Of a DNA stretch of 64,000 nucleotides, positions 51,413-59,524 are shown piece after piece (positions within the stretch are counted from its first letter, which is position 1; the number at the start of each line of letters is the position of its first letter). The notes under the pieces were generated by a model. That model did no database searches and was not told where the DNA came from. It saw nothing but the letters and a program-made list of their open reading frames with translations. A program made the position numbers and the translations under genes. Source of the stretch: Microbacterium sp. SORGH_AS_0888 (lineage in GTDB: Bacteria; Actinomycetota; Actinomycetes; Actinomycetales; Microbacteriaceae); assembly GCF_030818905.1 (NCBI RefSeq), contig NZ_JAUTAZ010000001.1, forward strand, positions 1,798,001 to 1,862,000. Direction: 5' to 3'.

Positions 51413-51919
51413 ATGGATCCCACAGCCGACGGTCTCCAGCGGGAGCCGCTGCGAACGACGCTGGATCCGGAGAACTTCACCCCCCGGCTCCTCTCGCTGC
51501 TGTCGAACGCGCTCGTCTGGCGCGAGTCGAACGAGCTGCGGCGCCGGTTCGGCCTCGGCACGAACGACTGGCGCGTGATCTCGGCGCTCGCCTTCCGCCC
51601 CGGATCGCCGGCGACCGAGGTGTCGGAGTTCATCGGCGTCAACAAGGCCGTCGTCTCCAAGAGCGTGAACACGCTCGCGGAACGGGGCCTGATCGTCCTG
51701 CTGGACGGGCCGCGCGGGTCGCGCCCCATGTACCTGACCGCGGCCGGCGTGCAGATGCACGACGACATGCTCCCGATCTCGATGCGGGGACAGGACATCG
51801 TGCTGGCCCACCTCTCGGCGGAGGAGATCGTGCGGGTGAACGACCTGCTCCGCCGCATGCTGGTCGACGCCAAGCAGCTGCAGGTGCTCGAGAACGAGAC
51901 CGCCGCATCCTCCCGCTGA
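51413..51919 (+). CDS. MarR-family regulator (paralogue 1)
   Basis: 168 residues with the winged helix GSPATEVSEFIGVNKAVVSKSVNTLAERGLI and wing DGPRGSRPMYLT. It is clearly homologous to the MarR gene at 58470: both share LVW, GTN-WRV, the INK/VNK-SKSVN block and RR-LRKML-like C-termini. The start follows GAAGGACGAAGG. It is likely to repress the ALDH upstream and perhaps itself. Confidence 0.85.
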   Translation: MDPTADGLQREPLRTTLDPENFTPRLLSLLSNALVWRESNELRRRFGLGTNDWRVISALAFRPGSPATEVSEFIGVNKAVVSKSVNTLAERGLIVLLDGPRGSRPMYLTAAGVQMHDDMLPISMRGQDIVLAHLSAEEIVRVNDLLRRMLVDAKQLQVLENETAASSR

Positions 51920-51972
51920 CCCCGCTGCTCCCGCCCCCTCGCCCCCTCCCTCGCCCCCTCCCGCCCCGAACA

Positions 51973-52049
51973 GACCGCGAGACCAGTCCGCCGCGCCGAG
52001 ACCGGCGAGAAACCCACCGGTCTCGGCGCGCGAGACTGGTCTCGCGGTC
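51973..52049. repeat. Compound palindrome between convergent MarR and SDR genes
   Basis: An outer perfect 16-base arm (GACCGCGAGACCAGTC, 51973-51988 with 52034-52049) encloses an inner perfect 14-base arm (CGCGCCGAGACCGG, 51992-52005 with 52017-52030) and an 11-base loop. Both arms contain GAGACC, as if each were built from the same short word. It lies between two convergent stop codons, so it probably works as a bidirectional terminator. Confidence 0.85.
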
Positions 52050-52057
52050 AACGGGGG

Positions 52058-52879
52058 TCAGTAGGCGGCGTGGGAGAGGGCGGCGGCGCCGCCGTCGACC
52101 GGCAGGGTGACGCCGGTCACGAACGACGATGCCGCCGAGGCGAGGAACAGCACGGGGCCGCCGAGCTCCTCGGGATGTCCCATCCGGCCGAGCGGGATCG
52201 TCTCCTCCCACATCCGCTCGAGCTCGGGGGTCAGCGGCGCGCCCCCGCCGATACGGGTGTCCTTGAACGGCCCGGGGGCGATCGCGTTGACGCGGATGCG
52301 GCGGGGTGCGAGCTCGAGCGCGAGCTGACGCACGAGGTTCACCTGCGCGGCCTTGGTCGCGATATAGCCGTAGCTGACGAAGGGATCGGACCGGAGGCCC
52401 GCCGTCGAGGAGGTCACGATGATGCTTCCGCCGTCGGGCATGACCCGCGACGCCTCCCGCAGGGTCAGCAGGGTCGAGGTGAGGTTGGCATCGAGCGTGC
52501 GGTGCCACTCGGCATCCGGGTACTCCGCGATCCGGCCGCCGGGCATCCGATAGCTGGGCCCGCCCGCGATCCCCGCGTTGGCCATCACGATGTCGGGCGC
52601 ACCCATCTGCTCGACCGTCTCGTCGAAGATCTCGCGCATGCGGACCGGGTCGGCCGCGTCGCCGGTCATGGCGCACGCCTGTCCGCCCCGCGCGGCGATG
52701 GCCGCGACGACCTCCGCCGCCCTCCCCGCATCCCGACCGTGGACGACGACACGGGCGCCGGCCGCCGCCAGGGTCTCGGCCGCCGCACGGCCCAGCCCCG
52801 AGGACGACCCGGTGACGAGGGCGACCTTCCCGGCGAGGTCGAAGGAGGGCGGCAGTGCGCCGCCGGTGTGCTGCGTCAT
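52058..52879 (-). CDS. Short-chain dehydrogenase (3-oxoacyl-ACP reductase-like)
   Basis: A 273-residue SDR with TGSSSGLG near residue 24, the active-site serine in IIVTSSTAG and YGYIATKAA as the YxxxK variant (Tyr-Ile-Ala-Thr-Lys). The ATG at 52879 follows GGAGGAAGCG. It is 34 bases downstream of the ALDH at 52914 on the same strand, so both form one unit. The substrate is unknown; an alcohol/aldehyde cascade with the ALDH is likely. Confidence 0.82.
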   Translation of the reverse strand: MTQHTGGALPPSFDLAGKVALVTGSSSGLGRAAAETLAAAGARVVVHGRDAGRAAEVVAAIAARGGQACAMTGDAADPVRMREIFDETVEQMGAPDIVMANAGIAGGPSYRMPGGRIAEYPDAEWHRTLDANLTSTLLTLREASRVMPDGGSIIVTSSTAGLRSDPFVSYGYIATKAAQVNLVRQLALELAPRRIRVNAIAPGPFKDTRIGGGAPLTPELERMWEETIPLGRMGHPEELGGPVLFLASAASSFVTGVTLPVDGGAAALSHAAY

Positions 52880-52913
52880 CGTCCGCTTCCTCCGCCCGGC
52901 GCCTGCGCCGACC

Positions 52914-54374
52914 TCAGTCGAGGCCGATCGTGACCGACTTCGTGCGGGTGTACCCGTCGAGCGCATCGGGGCCGTCCTCGCGCCCCCACCCCGAGGCCTT
53001 GACACCGCCGAAGGGCATCGACGGGTCCAGAGCCGTCCAGGTGTTGACCCAGACGATGCCCGCCTCGAGCGCGTCCGAGACGCGGTGCGCCCGGCTGATG
53101 TCACTCGTCTGGACCCCGGCGGCGAGCCCGTAGGCCGTGCTGTTCGCGAGCTCGAGCGCCTCCGCCTCGGTGTCGAAGGCCTGCACCGTGAGAACGGGGC
53201 CGAAGACCTCCTCCTGCACCGCGGCGGCCGTGTTGGGCAGGTCGGCGATGATCGTCGGGGCGTAGTAGAAGCCGCCGTCGAGGTCGATGCGCGCGCCCCC
53301 GACGACGACGCGACCCCCCGCGGCCACCGCATCCTCGACCATGCCGGCGACCCGGTCGCGCTGCGCCGCGCTCACGAGCGGGCCCACGGCCGTGCCCTCG
53401 TCCGCGGGCCGCCCGACGGGGACGGCCGCGACCGCCGCCGCGAGAGCGTCGATGAGCGTGTCGTAGACCGGGCGCTCGACGAGCAGCCGGGTGCCCGCCA
53501 TGCAGAACTGCCCGGTGTTGTACACGAAGGAGTTCACGATCGTGCCGACGACCTTCTCGAGGTCCGCATCGGCGAACACGATGTTGGCCCCGTTGCCGCC
53601 GAGCTCGACCATGACGGGCTTGAGGTGCTCGCCCGCCGTCGCCGCGACGACCCTGCCGACCGTGGTCGAACCGGTGAAGGCGACCATGTCGATGCCCGGG
53701 TGGCGCACGAGGGCGTCGCCGAGCTCGGGCCCCGCTCCGGGGATGACGTTGACGACGCCGTCGGGGACGCCCGCCTCGGCGAGGATGTCGGCCAGCAGCA
53801 ACGCCGAGAGCGGGGTCTGCGGCGCCGGCTTGTGCACGACCGCGTTGCCGGCCGCGAGGGCCGGCGCGATCTTCGAGGCGGCGAGGATCAGGGGGAAGTT
53901 GAAGGGGCTGATCGCGGCGACGACGCCGCGCGGCTCACGGCGCGTGAAGGCGAAGGTGGGCGCGCCGGTACGACGGGCGGCGCCGTCGTGGTGGCCGGCG
54001 AGGGTCCCGTAGTACTCGAACTCGCCGATCGCGCCGGGCACGTCGACGAGGCGGGCGAGCGTGATGGGCTTGCCGACGTCGAGGCTCTCGGCCTGCGCGA
54101 GCTCCTCGCTGCGCTCGGTCATGAGGGCGGCGGCGCGCAGCAGGATGCGTCCGCGCTCGCGGCCGCTCAGGGCCGCCCAGCCGTGGCGTGCCTGCTGCGC
54201 GGCGGCCACCGCGGCGTCGACGTCGGCGACGGTCGCCGAGGCGACGCTCGCGACGACCTCGCCGGTGGCCGGGTCGACGACGTCCATCCGGCCGCCGTCG
54301 GCGGCGGGCCGCCAGGAGCCGCCGATGAACAGGGAGTCCTGCCGGACGTCGACAGCGAGCGAGGTGATGGTCAT
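52914..54374 (-). CDS. NAD-dependent aldehyde dehydrogenase (intact paralogue of the gene at 37122)
   Basis: 486 residues, uninterrupted: ISPFNFPLILAASKIAPALAAGN near 152, VELGGNGANIVF near 252, the catalytic Cys in NTGQFCMAGTRLLVER near 285, and a C-terminal PFGGVKASGWGRE. It is closely related over its whole length to the broken ALDH at 37122 and serves to locate the extra base there. The start follows GAGGATCCC. A hairpin at 54405-54428 lies in its leader. Confidence 0.87.
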   Translation of the reverse strand: MTITSLAVDVRQDSLFIGGSWRPAADGGRMDVVDPATGEVVASVASATVADVDAAVAAAQQARHGWAALSGRERGRILLRAAALMTERSEELAQAESLDVGKPITLARLVDVPGAIGEFEYYGTLAGHHDGAARRTGAPTFAFTRREPRGVVAAISPFNFPLILAASKIAPALAAGNAVVHKPAPQTPLSALLLADILAEAGVPDGVVNVIPGAGPELGDALVRHPGIDMVAFTGSTTVGRVVAATAGEHLKPVMVELGGNGANIVFADADLEKVVGTIVNSFVYNTGQFCMAGTRLLVERPVYDTLIDALAAAVAAVPVGRPADEGTAVGPLVSAAQRDRVAGMVEDAVAAGGRVVVGGARIDLDGGFYYAPTIIADLPNTAAAVQEEVFGPVLTVQAFDTEAEALELANSTAYGLAAGVQTSDISRAHRVSDALEAGIVWVNTWTALDPSMPFGGVKASGWGREDGPDALDGYTRTKSVTIGLD

Positions 54375-54404
54375 GGGATCCTCCTCATTGAGAGATCTGC
54401 GGGG

Positions 54405-54433
54405 GATCGCGCCGGGCGCCGCGCGATCTTTTT
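54405..54433 (+). terminator. Hairpin with T-run between the reductase and ALDH genes
   Basis: GATCGCGC pairs with GCGCGATC across an 8-base loop and is followed by five Ts on the plus strand, a textbook intrinsic terminator, but no plus-strand gene precedes it. On the minus strand it lies in the ALDH leader, 100 bases after the reductase operon. It may stop antisense transcription or mark the end of the P450 operon. Confidence 0.55.
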
Positions 54434-54510
54434 CAGTTTCACTGCGATTTCCGGGAACTCTACCCAGGAAGCACCGGCCTCACAAGAAGCCTCCCGCCCC
54501 ACGGATGCCG

Positions 54511-55452
54511 CTAGAGCTCGAGCACCAGCCGGTCGCCCTTGCAGCGCGAGACGCAGATCATCATGACCTCGGACTCCTCCCGCTCGGCGGCCGTCAGCAC
54601 GGCGTCGCGATGGTCGGGCTCCCCCTCCAGCACGAAGGTCTCGCACGTGCCGCAGGTCCCGCCGCGGCACGACGACGGCGCGGACGCCCCCGCCTCGGCG
54701 ACCTTGTCCAGGATCGACTCCCCGGGGGCGACCGTGACCGTGCGGCCCGTCAACGAGAGCTCGACCTCGAAAGGGTGGTCCGTCTCCATCGTCACGACGT
54801 TGTCGTTGACGAAGCGCTCGACCCGCAGCTCGACTCCCGCCTCGCCGCACAGCCGTTCGAGCTCGTCGAGCAGCCGGCCGGGACCGCACGCGTACACGAC
54901 CGCGCCCGCCGCGTCGGCGACGATCGCGGGCAGCGCCATGCGCTCCCCCGCCGAGCTCGCGTACACGTGCACGTGCGCGCCGTAGGGCTCGAGCTCAGCG
55001 CCGAAGGCCATCGTGGCGGGCTCGCGGCCGGCGTAGTGCAGCGCCCAGTCCGCGCCCGCCGCCTCGGCCGCCGCGATCATGGGCAGGATCGGGGTGATGC
55101 CGATTCCGCCCGCGACGAAGACCATCCGCGCGGCCGGTGAGAAGCCGAACAGCTCGCGCGGCTCCGACACCCGGACGAGCTGACCGGCACGGGTCCCCTC
55201 GTGGATGCGGATGCTGCCGCCGCCGCCCTCGGGCTCGCGCAGCACGGCGATGCGGTACTGCGTGCGCTCCGCGGGGTCGCCGCAGAGGGAGTACTGCCGC
55301 ACGAGAGCGGGCCGGCCGGGGCGGTCGATGACGACGTCGATGTGGGCGCCGGGGCGCCACGCGGGCAGCTCCGCGCCCATCGGGTCGGCGAGGATCAGCC
55401 CCGCGACCCCGTCGGCCTCCTCGATCCGGCGCGCGACCTGGAGCGTCAGCAT
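54511..55452 (-). CDS. Phthalate-family oxygenase reductase (flavin, NAD, C-terminal [2Fe-2S]), P450 partner
   Basis: 313 residues in the order flavin domain (RQYSLCG at 52-58), NAD domain (AGGIGITP at 114-121) and plant-type [2Fe-2S] ferredoxin with Cys262, Cys267, Cys270 and Cys300. This layout is that of phthalate dioxygenase reductase and VanB. It would carry electrons from NADH to the P450 at 57145, the only oxygenase in the operon. Its start overlaps the kinase gene by seven bases. A PbdB-type reductase of a para-alkoxybenzoate demethylase is the best guess. Confidence 0.87.
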   Translation of the reverse strand: MLTLQVARRIEEADGVAGLILADPMGAELPAWRPGAHIDVVIDRPGRPALVRQYSLCGDPAERTQYRIAVLREPEGGGGSIRIHEGTRAGQLVRVSEPRELFGFSPAARMVFVAGGIGITPILPMIAAAEAAGADWALHYAGREPATMAFGAELEPYGAHVHVYASSAGERMALPAIVADAAGAVVYACGPGRLLDELERLCGEAGVELRVERFVNDNVVTMETDHPFEVELSLTGRTVTVAPGESILDKVAEAGASAPSSCRGGTCGTCETFVLEGEPDHRDAVLTAAEREESEVMMICVSRCKGDRLVLEL

Positions 55453-57143
55453 CCGAGCTCCCGCCGCAGCACCTCGAGCTGGAGGGCGACCGCGGTGGCC
55501 CCGGGGTCGGGGACGCCCACCGCGCGCTCGCCGACGTAGCTGCTGCGACCGAGCGAGGGGCGCAGCGCCGCCGTGGCACGGGCTCCCGCGTCGGCGGCGG
55601 CCGCCGCGGCGGCGAGGTCGGCGGGGTCCGCGGCGAGCGCATCCACCGCCGGCTGCAGCGCGTCGACCATCGTGCTGTCGCCGGGCGCGGCCCCGCCGAT
55701 CGTGCGGATCCGCTCGACGCCGGCGGCGAAGGCGTCGGCCCACCGCCGCGCCGCGGGCGAAGCCCCGGATCCCGCGAGCGACTCCGACATCGCGAGCAGC
55801 AGGATGCTGTAGAGCGGCCCGGAGGTGCCGCCGACCTCGTGCCGCACGATCTGCGAGAGCCCGGCGAGATAGGCCGATGCGTCGGGCAGGCTCCCGAGCA
55901 GATCGCCCGCCGCCCGCAGCGCCGCGGCCCCGCGGGCGAGGTTGATGCCGAGGTCGCCGTCGCCGACCGTGCGGTCGAGCGCGGTCAGCTCCGGCTCGGC
56001 CGCCTCGAGCGCCGCGGCGAGCGCGGCGGCTCTCGCGTGCAGCCGGGCGACGTCGTCCGAGCGGGGCCCCTCCCCCGCCCCGACCTCGAAGCGGTGGGGA
56101 GCGGGCACGACGCTCGTGCGCGCCGCGCGCAGCTCGGCCGACCAGGCCGGGAAGGCAAGAGTGCGAGCGGGGGATGCCAGGAGCGCTGCGGTCTCGTCGT
56201 CGAGACGGGCGAGGGTGAGCGAGGCCCCGGGCATCTCGAGCGAGGTGAGGAAGGGCGCGGCCCACGTGAGCCGCACGTCCAGACGGCGACGCTCGAGCGC
56301 GGCCAGCACGTCGCCGTGCAGGATGCGCAGCTCCAGATCGGGCGTCGCCCCCAGCGAGTTGACGAGGGCCACGACCCGGTCGCCCTCGCCGAGCCCCCGG
56401 TCGCGGACGACCGCGTCCACCAGGCGGTCGGCGATCTCACGGCTGGTCACGAGCGCGCCGCGCTCGCTGCCGGCTTCCCCATGGATGCCGAGACCCCACT
56501 CGACCTCACCGGGCGCGAGCGCGAAGGACGGCTCCGCGGCGCCGGGCACGACGCAGGCGCCGAGGGCCACCCCCATCGTGGCCGCCCCCAGAAGGAAACG
56601 GCGGCAGAGCTCGGCGATCTCCGCGAGCGAGGCACCCGCCTCGGCCGCGGCACCCGCGAGCTTGTGCACGAGGACGGTGGCGGTGAGCCCGCGGCGGCCG
56701 GCGCGCGAGCGGTCGCCGAGGGCGGCGTCGTCGGCCACGACGACGATCTCGATCGCGATGCCCTCCACGCGTGCCATCTCGGCGGCGAGCCCGAAGTTGA
56801 GCCGGTCGCCCGTGTAGTTCTTCACGATCAGGAGCACTCCGGCATCCGTCGCGACGGCCCGGATCGCGGCATGGACCGCGTCCACCGAGGGCGAGGTGAA
56901 GACGGGCCCGAGGACGGCGGCATCCAGCATGCCCTCGCCCACGTAGCCGGCGTGGGCGGGCTCGTGCCCGGAGCCGCCACCGGTCACGAGGGCGACGCGA
57001 TCGGGGCTCTTGCGCGTGGCGGGCTCGCGCACCACGACCGGCCAGCCCTCGACCCGGGCGAGGTGCCCGGTGCCGCGCACGAGGCCGGCGATGTAGTCCT
57101 CGATGACGTCACCGGGCGCGTTGAGGATCTTCTCGACCGGCAC
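55446..57143 (-). CDS. Dihydroxyacetone kinase, DhaK-DhaL fusion (ATP-dependent)
   Basis: 565 residues: an N-terminal DhaK domain with GSGHEP at 57-62 and the substrate-binding His221 in GLGIHGEAG, then a DhaL domain with the Mg/ATP aspartates in TVGDGDLGINLARG near 390 and the HEVGGTSGPLY loop. The fusion uses ATP directly, as in the Citrobacter enzyme, not PTS phosphate. Substrates are dihydroxyacetone or related tetruloses. It lies one base after the P450 stop and overlaps the P450 reductase, which is an unexpected place for a triose kinase. The linker between domains is normal and there is no frameshift. Confidence 0.9.
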   Translation of the reverse strand: MPVEKILNAPGDVIEDYIAGLVRGTGHLARVEGWPVVVREPATRKSPDRVALVTGGGSGHEPAHAGYVGEGMLDAAVLGPVFTSPSVDAVHAAIRAVATDAGVLLIVKNYTGDRLNFGLAAEMARVEGIAIEIVVVADDAALGDRSRAGRRGLTATVLVHKLAGAAAEAGASLAEIAELCRRFLLGAATMGVALGACVVPGAAEPSFALAPGEVEWGLGIHGEAGSERGALVTSREIADRLVDAVVRDRGLGEGDRVVALVNSLGATPDLELRILHGDVLAALERRRLDVRLTWAAPFLTSLEMPGASLTLARLDDETAALLASPARTLAFPAWSAELRAARTSVVPAPHRFEVGAGEGPRSDDVARLHARAAALAAALEAAEPELTALDRTVGDGDLGINLARGAAALRAAGDLLGSLPDASAYLAGLSQIVRHEVGGTSGPLYSILLLAMSESLAGSGASPAARRWADAFAAGVERIRTIGGAAPGDSTMVDALQPAVDALAADPADLAAAAAAADAGARATAALRPSLGRSSYVGERAVGVPDPGATAVALQLEVLRRELGC

Positions 57144-57144
57144 C

Positions 57145-58350
57145 TCAGGCCACCTCCGCTCGAACCGGCAGGGACGTGAACCCGCGCAGCCAGTTGTTGT
57201 AGAAGCGCACCGGCTCGCCCGCGGGCGTGAGTGCGCGCACGCGCCGCGCGAGGGCGGACAGCAGGCACGTCGCCTCCATCCGCGCCATCATCTGGCCGAC
57301 GCAGCCGTGGATGCCGGTCCCGAACGCGAGGTGCCCGGAGGTGTCGCGCGCGAGGTCGTACTCGTCCGGCCGCTCCCAGCGCCGCGGGTCGCGGTTGGCG
57401 GCGGCGAGGTCGAGGATGACCTTCTCGCCCTCGCCGAGCGGGATCCCGCCGAGGACCGTCGGCTTGGCGGTCGTCCGGCCGATGAACGGGCTCGGCGCGC
57501 TCCAGCGCAGCCCCTCCTCGAAGGCGCGTCGCGCGAGCGAGGGGTCGGCGTGCAGGGCCGCCCAGGTCTCGGGCCGGTCGAGCAGCGCCGTGAGGGTCAG
57601 CTGGATGCCGAAGATCGTCGTGTCGACTCCCGCCGAGAGGAAGGTGCGCACGAGCATGGCGGCGTCCTCGTGCGCGATCGTGCCGTCGTCGGCGAAGCCG
57701 TAGATCGTGTGGCCGAGACCGCCCGGGCGCAGCGCCTCTCGGCGCATCTGCCAGTCGACCCAGGTCGCGGCCTCGGCCGCCGCCTCCGCCGCCGCGTGGT
57801 AGAGCTCGTTGCGCGGCCCCATCGCCTGGAAGTTGAGGTTGGAGTAGGGCAGCAGGTGCTGACGGCCGTCGGGGTCGATGCCGAGCGCGTCGGGCAGGAC
57901 CTGGAGCGGGTAGGCCACCGCCAGCTGCGAGGCCGCGTCGATGACGGGACCCTCTGCGAGCACGCGGTCGACGAGCTCGTCGGCGCGCTGCTGGAACTCG
58001 TCCGTGAGCCGCCGGACGACGCGCGGGCTGAGGACGGACGTCATGACGCGCCGGTACTTCGTGTGCCCGGGCGGGTCGTTCTCGAGGATGACGCTGGGCT
58101 TGCGCCAGTTCTCGGTGCGCTTGGTGTTCGTCAGCCCCGTGCCCGCCGAGGACTCGAAGGTCTCGGGGTCGCGGAACACCTGCTCGACGATGTCGTAGCG
58201 CCCCGTGAACCAGACCCCGTGCTGCGGCAGCCACACGAGCTCGGCGGTCTCGCGGATCCGCTCGTCCGTGCCGATCGGATCGTCCAGCCCCGCCTGCGAG
58301 AACGGATCGACCTCGAGGGTGGGGACCGGTTCGCGGGTGACTGTGTCCAT
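57145..58350 (-). CDS. Cytochrome P450, CYP199-like para-substituted benzoate monooxygenase
   Basis: 401 residues: I-helix SAGVDTT (239-245), ExxR as Glu279-Arg282, and heme Cys350 in HLAFGTGIHGCVGQ. It reads like Rhodopseudomonas CYP199A4 in many places. The residues that hold the benzoate carboxylate there are kept: Arg83 and Ser86 (WRKPS, for Arg92 and Ser95) and Arg235 (LVRTFLSAG, for Arg243). Substrates are therefore likely 4-methoxybenzoate or similar para-alkoxybenzoates, O-demethylated to 4-hydroxybenzoate plus formaldehyde. A divergent MarR gene and a dyad at 58409 lie upstream. It heads the P450-kinase-reductase operon. Confidence 0.88.
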   Translation of the reverse strand: MDTVTREPVPTLEVDPFSQAGLDDPIGTDERIRETAELVWLPQHGVWFTGRYDIVEQVFRDPETFESSAGTGLTNTKRTENWRKPSVILENDPPGHTKYRRVMTSVLSPRVVRRLTDEFQQRADELVDRVLAEGPVIDAASQLAVAYPLQVLPDALGIDPDGRQHLLPYSNLNFQAMGPRNELYHAAAEAAAEAATWVDWQMRREALRPGGLGHTIYGFADDGTIAHEDAAMLVRTFLSAGVDTTIFGIQLTLTALLDRPETWAALHADPSLARRAFEEGLRWSAPSPFIGRTTAKPTVLGGIPLGEGEKVILDLAAANRDPRRWERPDEYDLARDTSGHLAFGTGIHGCVGQMMARMEATCLLSALARRVRALTPAGEPVRFYNNWLRGFTSLPVRAEVA

Positions 58351-58408
58351 GGTGACTCCGTCGTCGTCGAGGCGGGGCGATCAGCCGGCCCGCCGGGGAA
58401 CGCCATCA

Positions 58409-58423
58409 GGTTACATATAAACC
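58409..58423. promoter_or_regulatory. MarR-type operator GGTTACATATAAACC
   Basis: A near-symmetric, AT-rich dyad midway in the 119-base gap between the P450 operon and the divergent MarR gene. It shares TTACA..TAAAC with the site at 49723. Binding here would control both directions. The ATATAA core may also be part of a promoter -10 element. Confidence 0.6.
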
Positions 58424-58469
58424 AAATCAGAGGCAAACCGCGCCCGCTCGCGCTGTCTAGACTCGCGGC

Positions 58470-59057
58470 ATGGCCCCGCCCACTCCCCCGCCCGACGCCG
58501 CGATCGCGCACGCGGCCGAACGCGGGCTGCTCACCTCGCGCCTCGACCACACGATCGACCGGGACACCTTCAGCCCCGCGCTGCTCGGGCTGCTCAACAA
58601 CGTGCTCGTGTGGGGCGGGTCTCGTGTGCTCACGACCCTGCACGGGGTGGGCACGAACGAGTGGAGGGTCCTGAGCGCGCTGGGCAACTACCCGGGCGCG
58701 ACCGCTCGCGAGCTGTGCGCCGTGCTCGGGATCAACAAGTCGATCGCGTCCAAGAGCGTCAACGCGCTGGTCGAGGCGGCCTACGTGGGTCAGGTCGATG
58801 GCCGCCGCGGCTCCCGCCACCTCTTCCTCACCGACGCGGGCGCCGCGCTCCACGACGAGCTCATGACGATCGCGCTCCGGCGGGTGGAGATCCTCCAGCA
58901 TCGCCTCAGCCCGGCGGAGGTGGGCGAGCTGAACCGACTGCTGCGCAAGATGCTCGACTCCGCGGACGACCTGCAGGAGTACGAGCGGGAGCTGCTCGCC
59001 GGCATCCCTCAGCCGGACACGACCCGCAGCGAGCCGAACGGCGTGCCCGCCAGGTAG
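58470..59057 (+). CDS. MarR-family regulator of the P450 operon (paralogue 2)
   Basis: 195 residues with the winged helix ARELCAVLGINKSIASKSVNALVEAAYVGQVDGRRGSRHLFLT. It is a paralogue of the MarR gene at 51413, with a longer N-terminus and C-terminus. It is divergent from the P450 operon, so it is the likely benzoate-responsive repressor of it. Its last 49 bases overlap the 3' end of the convergent gene at 59009. Confidence 0.87.
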   Translation: MAPPTPPPDAAIAHAAERGLLTSRLDHTIDRDTFSPALLGLLNNVLVWGGSRVLTTLHGVGTNEWRVLSALGNYPGATARELCAVLGINKSIASKSVNALVEAAYVGQVDGRRGSRHLFLTDAGAALHDELMTIALRRVEILQHRLSPAEVGELNRLLRKMLDSADDLQEYERELLAGIPQPDTTRSEPNGVPAR

Positions 59058-59416
59058 GCGTAGAGGAAGAGGATGTCGGCGTCCGCCGCCAGCCGTGTCT
59101 CGTAGCCGTCCGCCGTCTCCGTGAGCTCGACGAGCCGGCGCTTGTCCGCCTCCTCCAGCGGATCGTCGATCCACAGGGCGCCGTCGCGCACGACCGCGCC
59201 GACGAGTCCGAGGCTCAGCGCGCCGCCGTGGGCGCTGAGCGCGATGCGGCCCGTCGCCTCCACCGCGCCGTCGTCGCGCACCACGGCCGGCAGTCGCACG
59301 GCGGTGCCGGTGAACTCGGCCCCGCCCGCGGCATCCACCCTGAAGTCCCGGTTGCGCTGCAGGTAGCCGAGGAGGGTGTCCTTGACGTGCCACTCGATCA
59401 TGGCTTCGCGCACCAT
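59009..59416 (-). CDS. Small Htaa-domain-like protein
   Basis: 135 residues. The pattern IEWHVKDTLLGYL, then GRIALSAHGGALSLGL and GALWIDDP, resembles the Htaa (heme-binding-associated) domain, but there is no signal peptide or membrane anchor. The ATG at 59416 follows GGAGGAGCG. Its 3' end overlaps the MarR gene on the other strand by 49 bases. Similarity is by eye and weak; it is otherwise a hypothetical cytoplasmic protein. Confidence 0.6.
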   Translation of the reverse strand: MVREAMIEWHVKDTLLGYLQRNRDFRVDAAGGAEFTGTAVRLPAVVRDDGAVEATGRIALSAHGGALSLGLVGAVVRDGALWIDDPLEEADKRRLVELTETADGYETRLAADADILFLYAYLAGTPFGSLRVVSG

Positions 59417-59484
59417 CGCTCCTCCATCTCGTCACGGTCGACATCGGCCGCCCCGAGACGCTAGCATGTGGCGGTCGACCCATA

Positions 59485-59500
59485 GGTTGACATGTCAACC
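59485..59500. promoter_or_regulatory. 16-base perfect palindrome GGTTGACATGTCAACC
   Basis: A perfectly symmetric operator 24 bases before the chosen start of the aldo/keto reductase. It contains an ATG (59492) that opens a longer in-frame reading, but that ATG lacks a ribosome site. The half-site TTGACAT also occurs in the MarR-type operator at 16003. Candidates for binding are the MarR protein at 58470 or the LacI protein at 61747. Confidence 0.7.
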
Positions 59501-59524
59501 GTTATCAACGAGGAAGTCGACGAC

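Noticed and set aside
59492..59524. ATG at 59492 as start of the aldo/keto reductase
   Set aside because: It lies within a perfect palindrome and has no ribosome site; GTG 59525 has GAGGAAG at proper distance.
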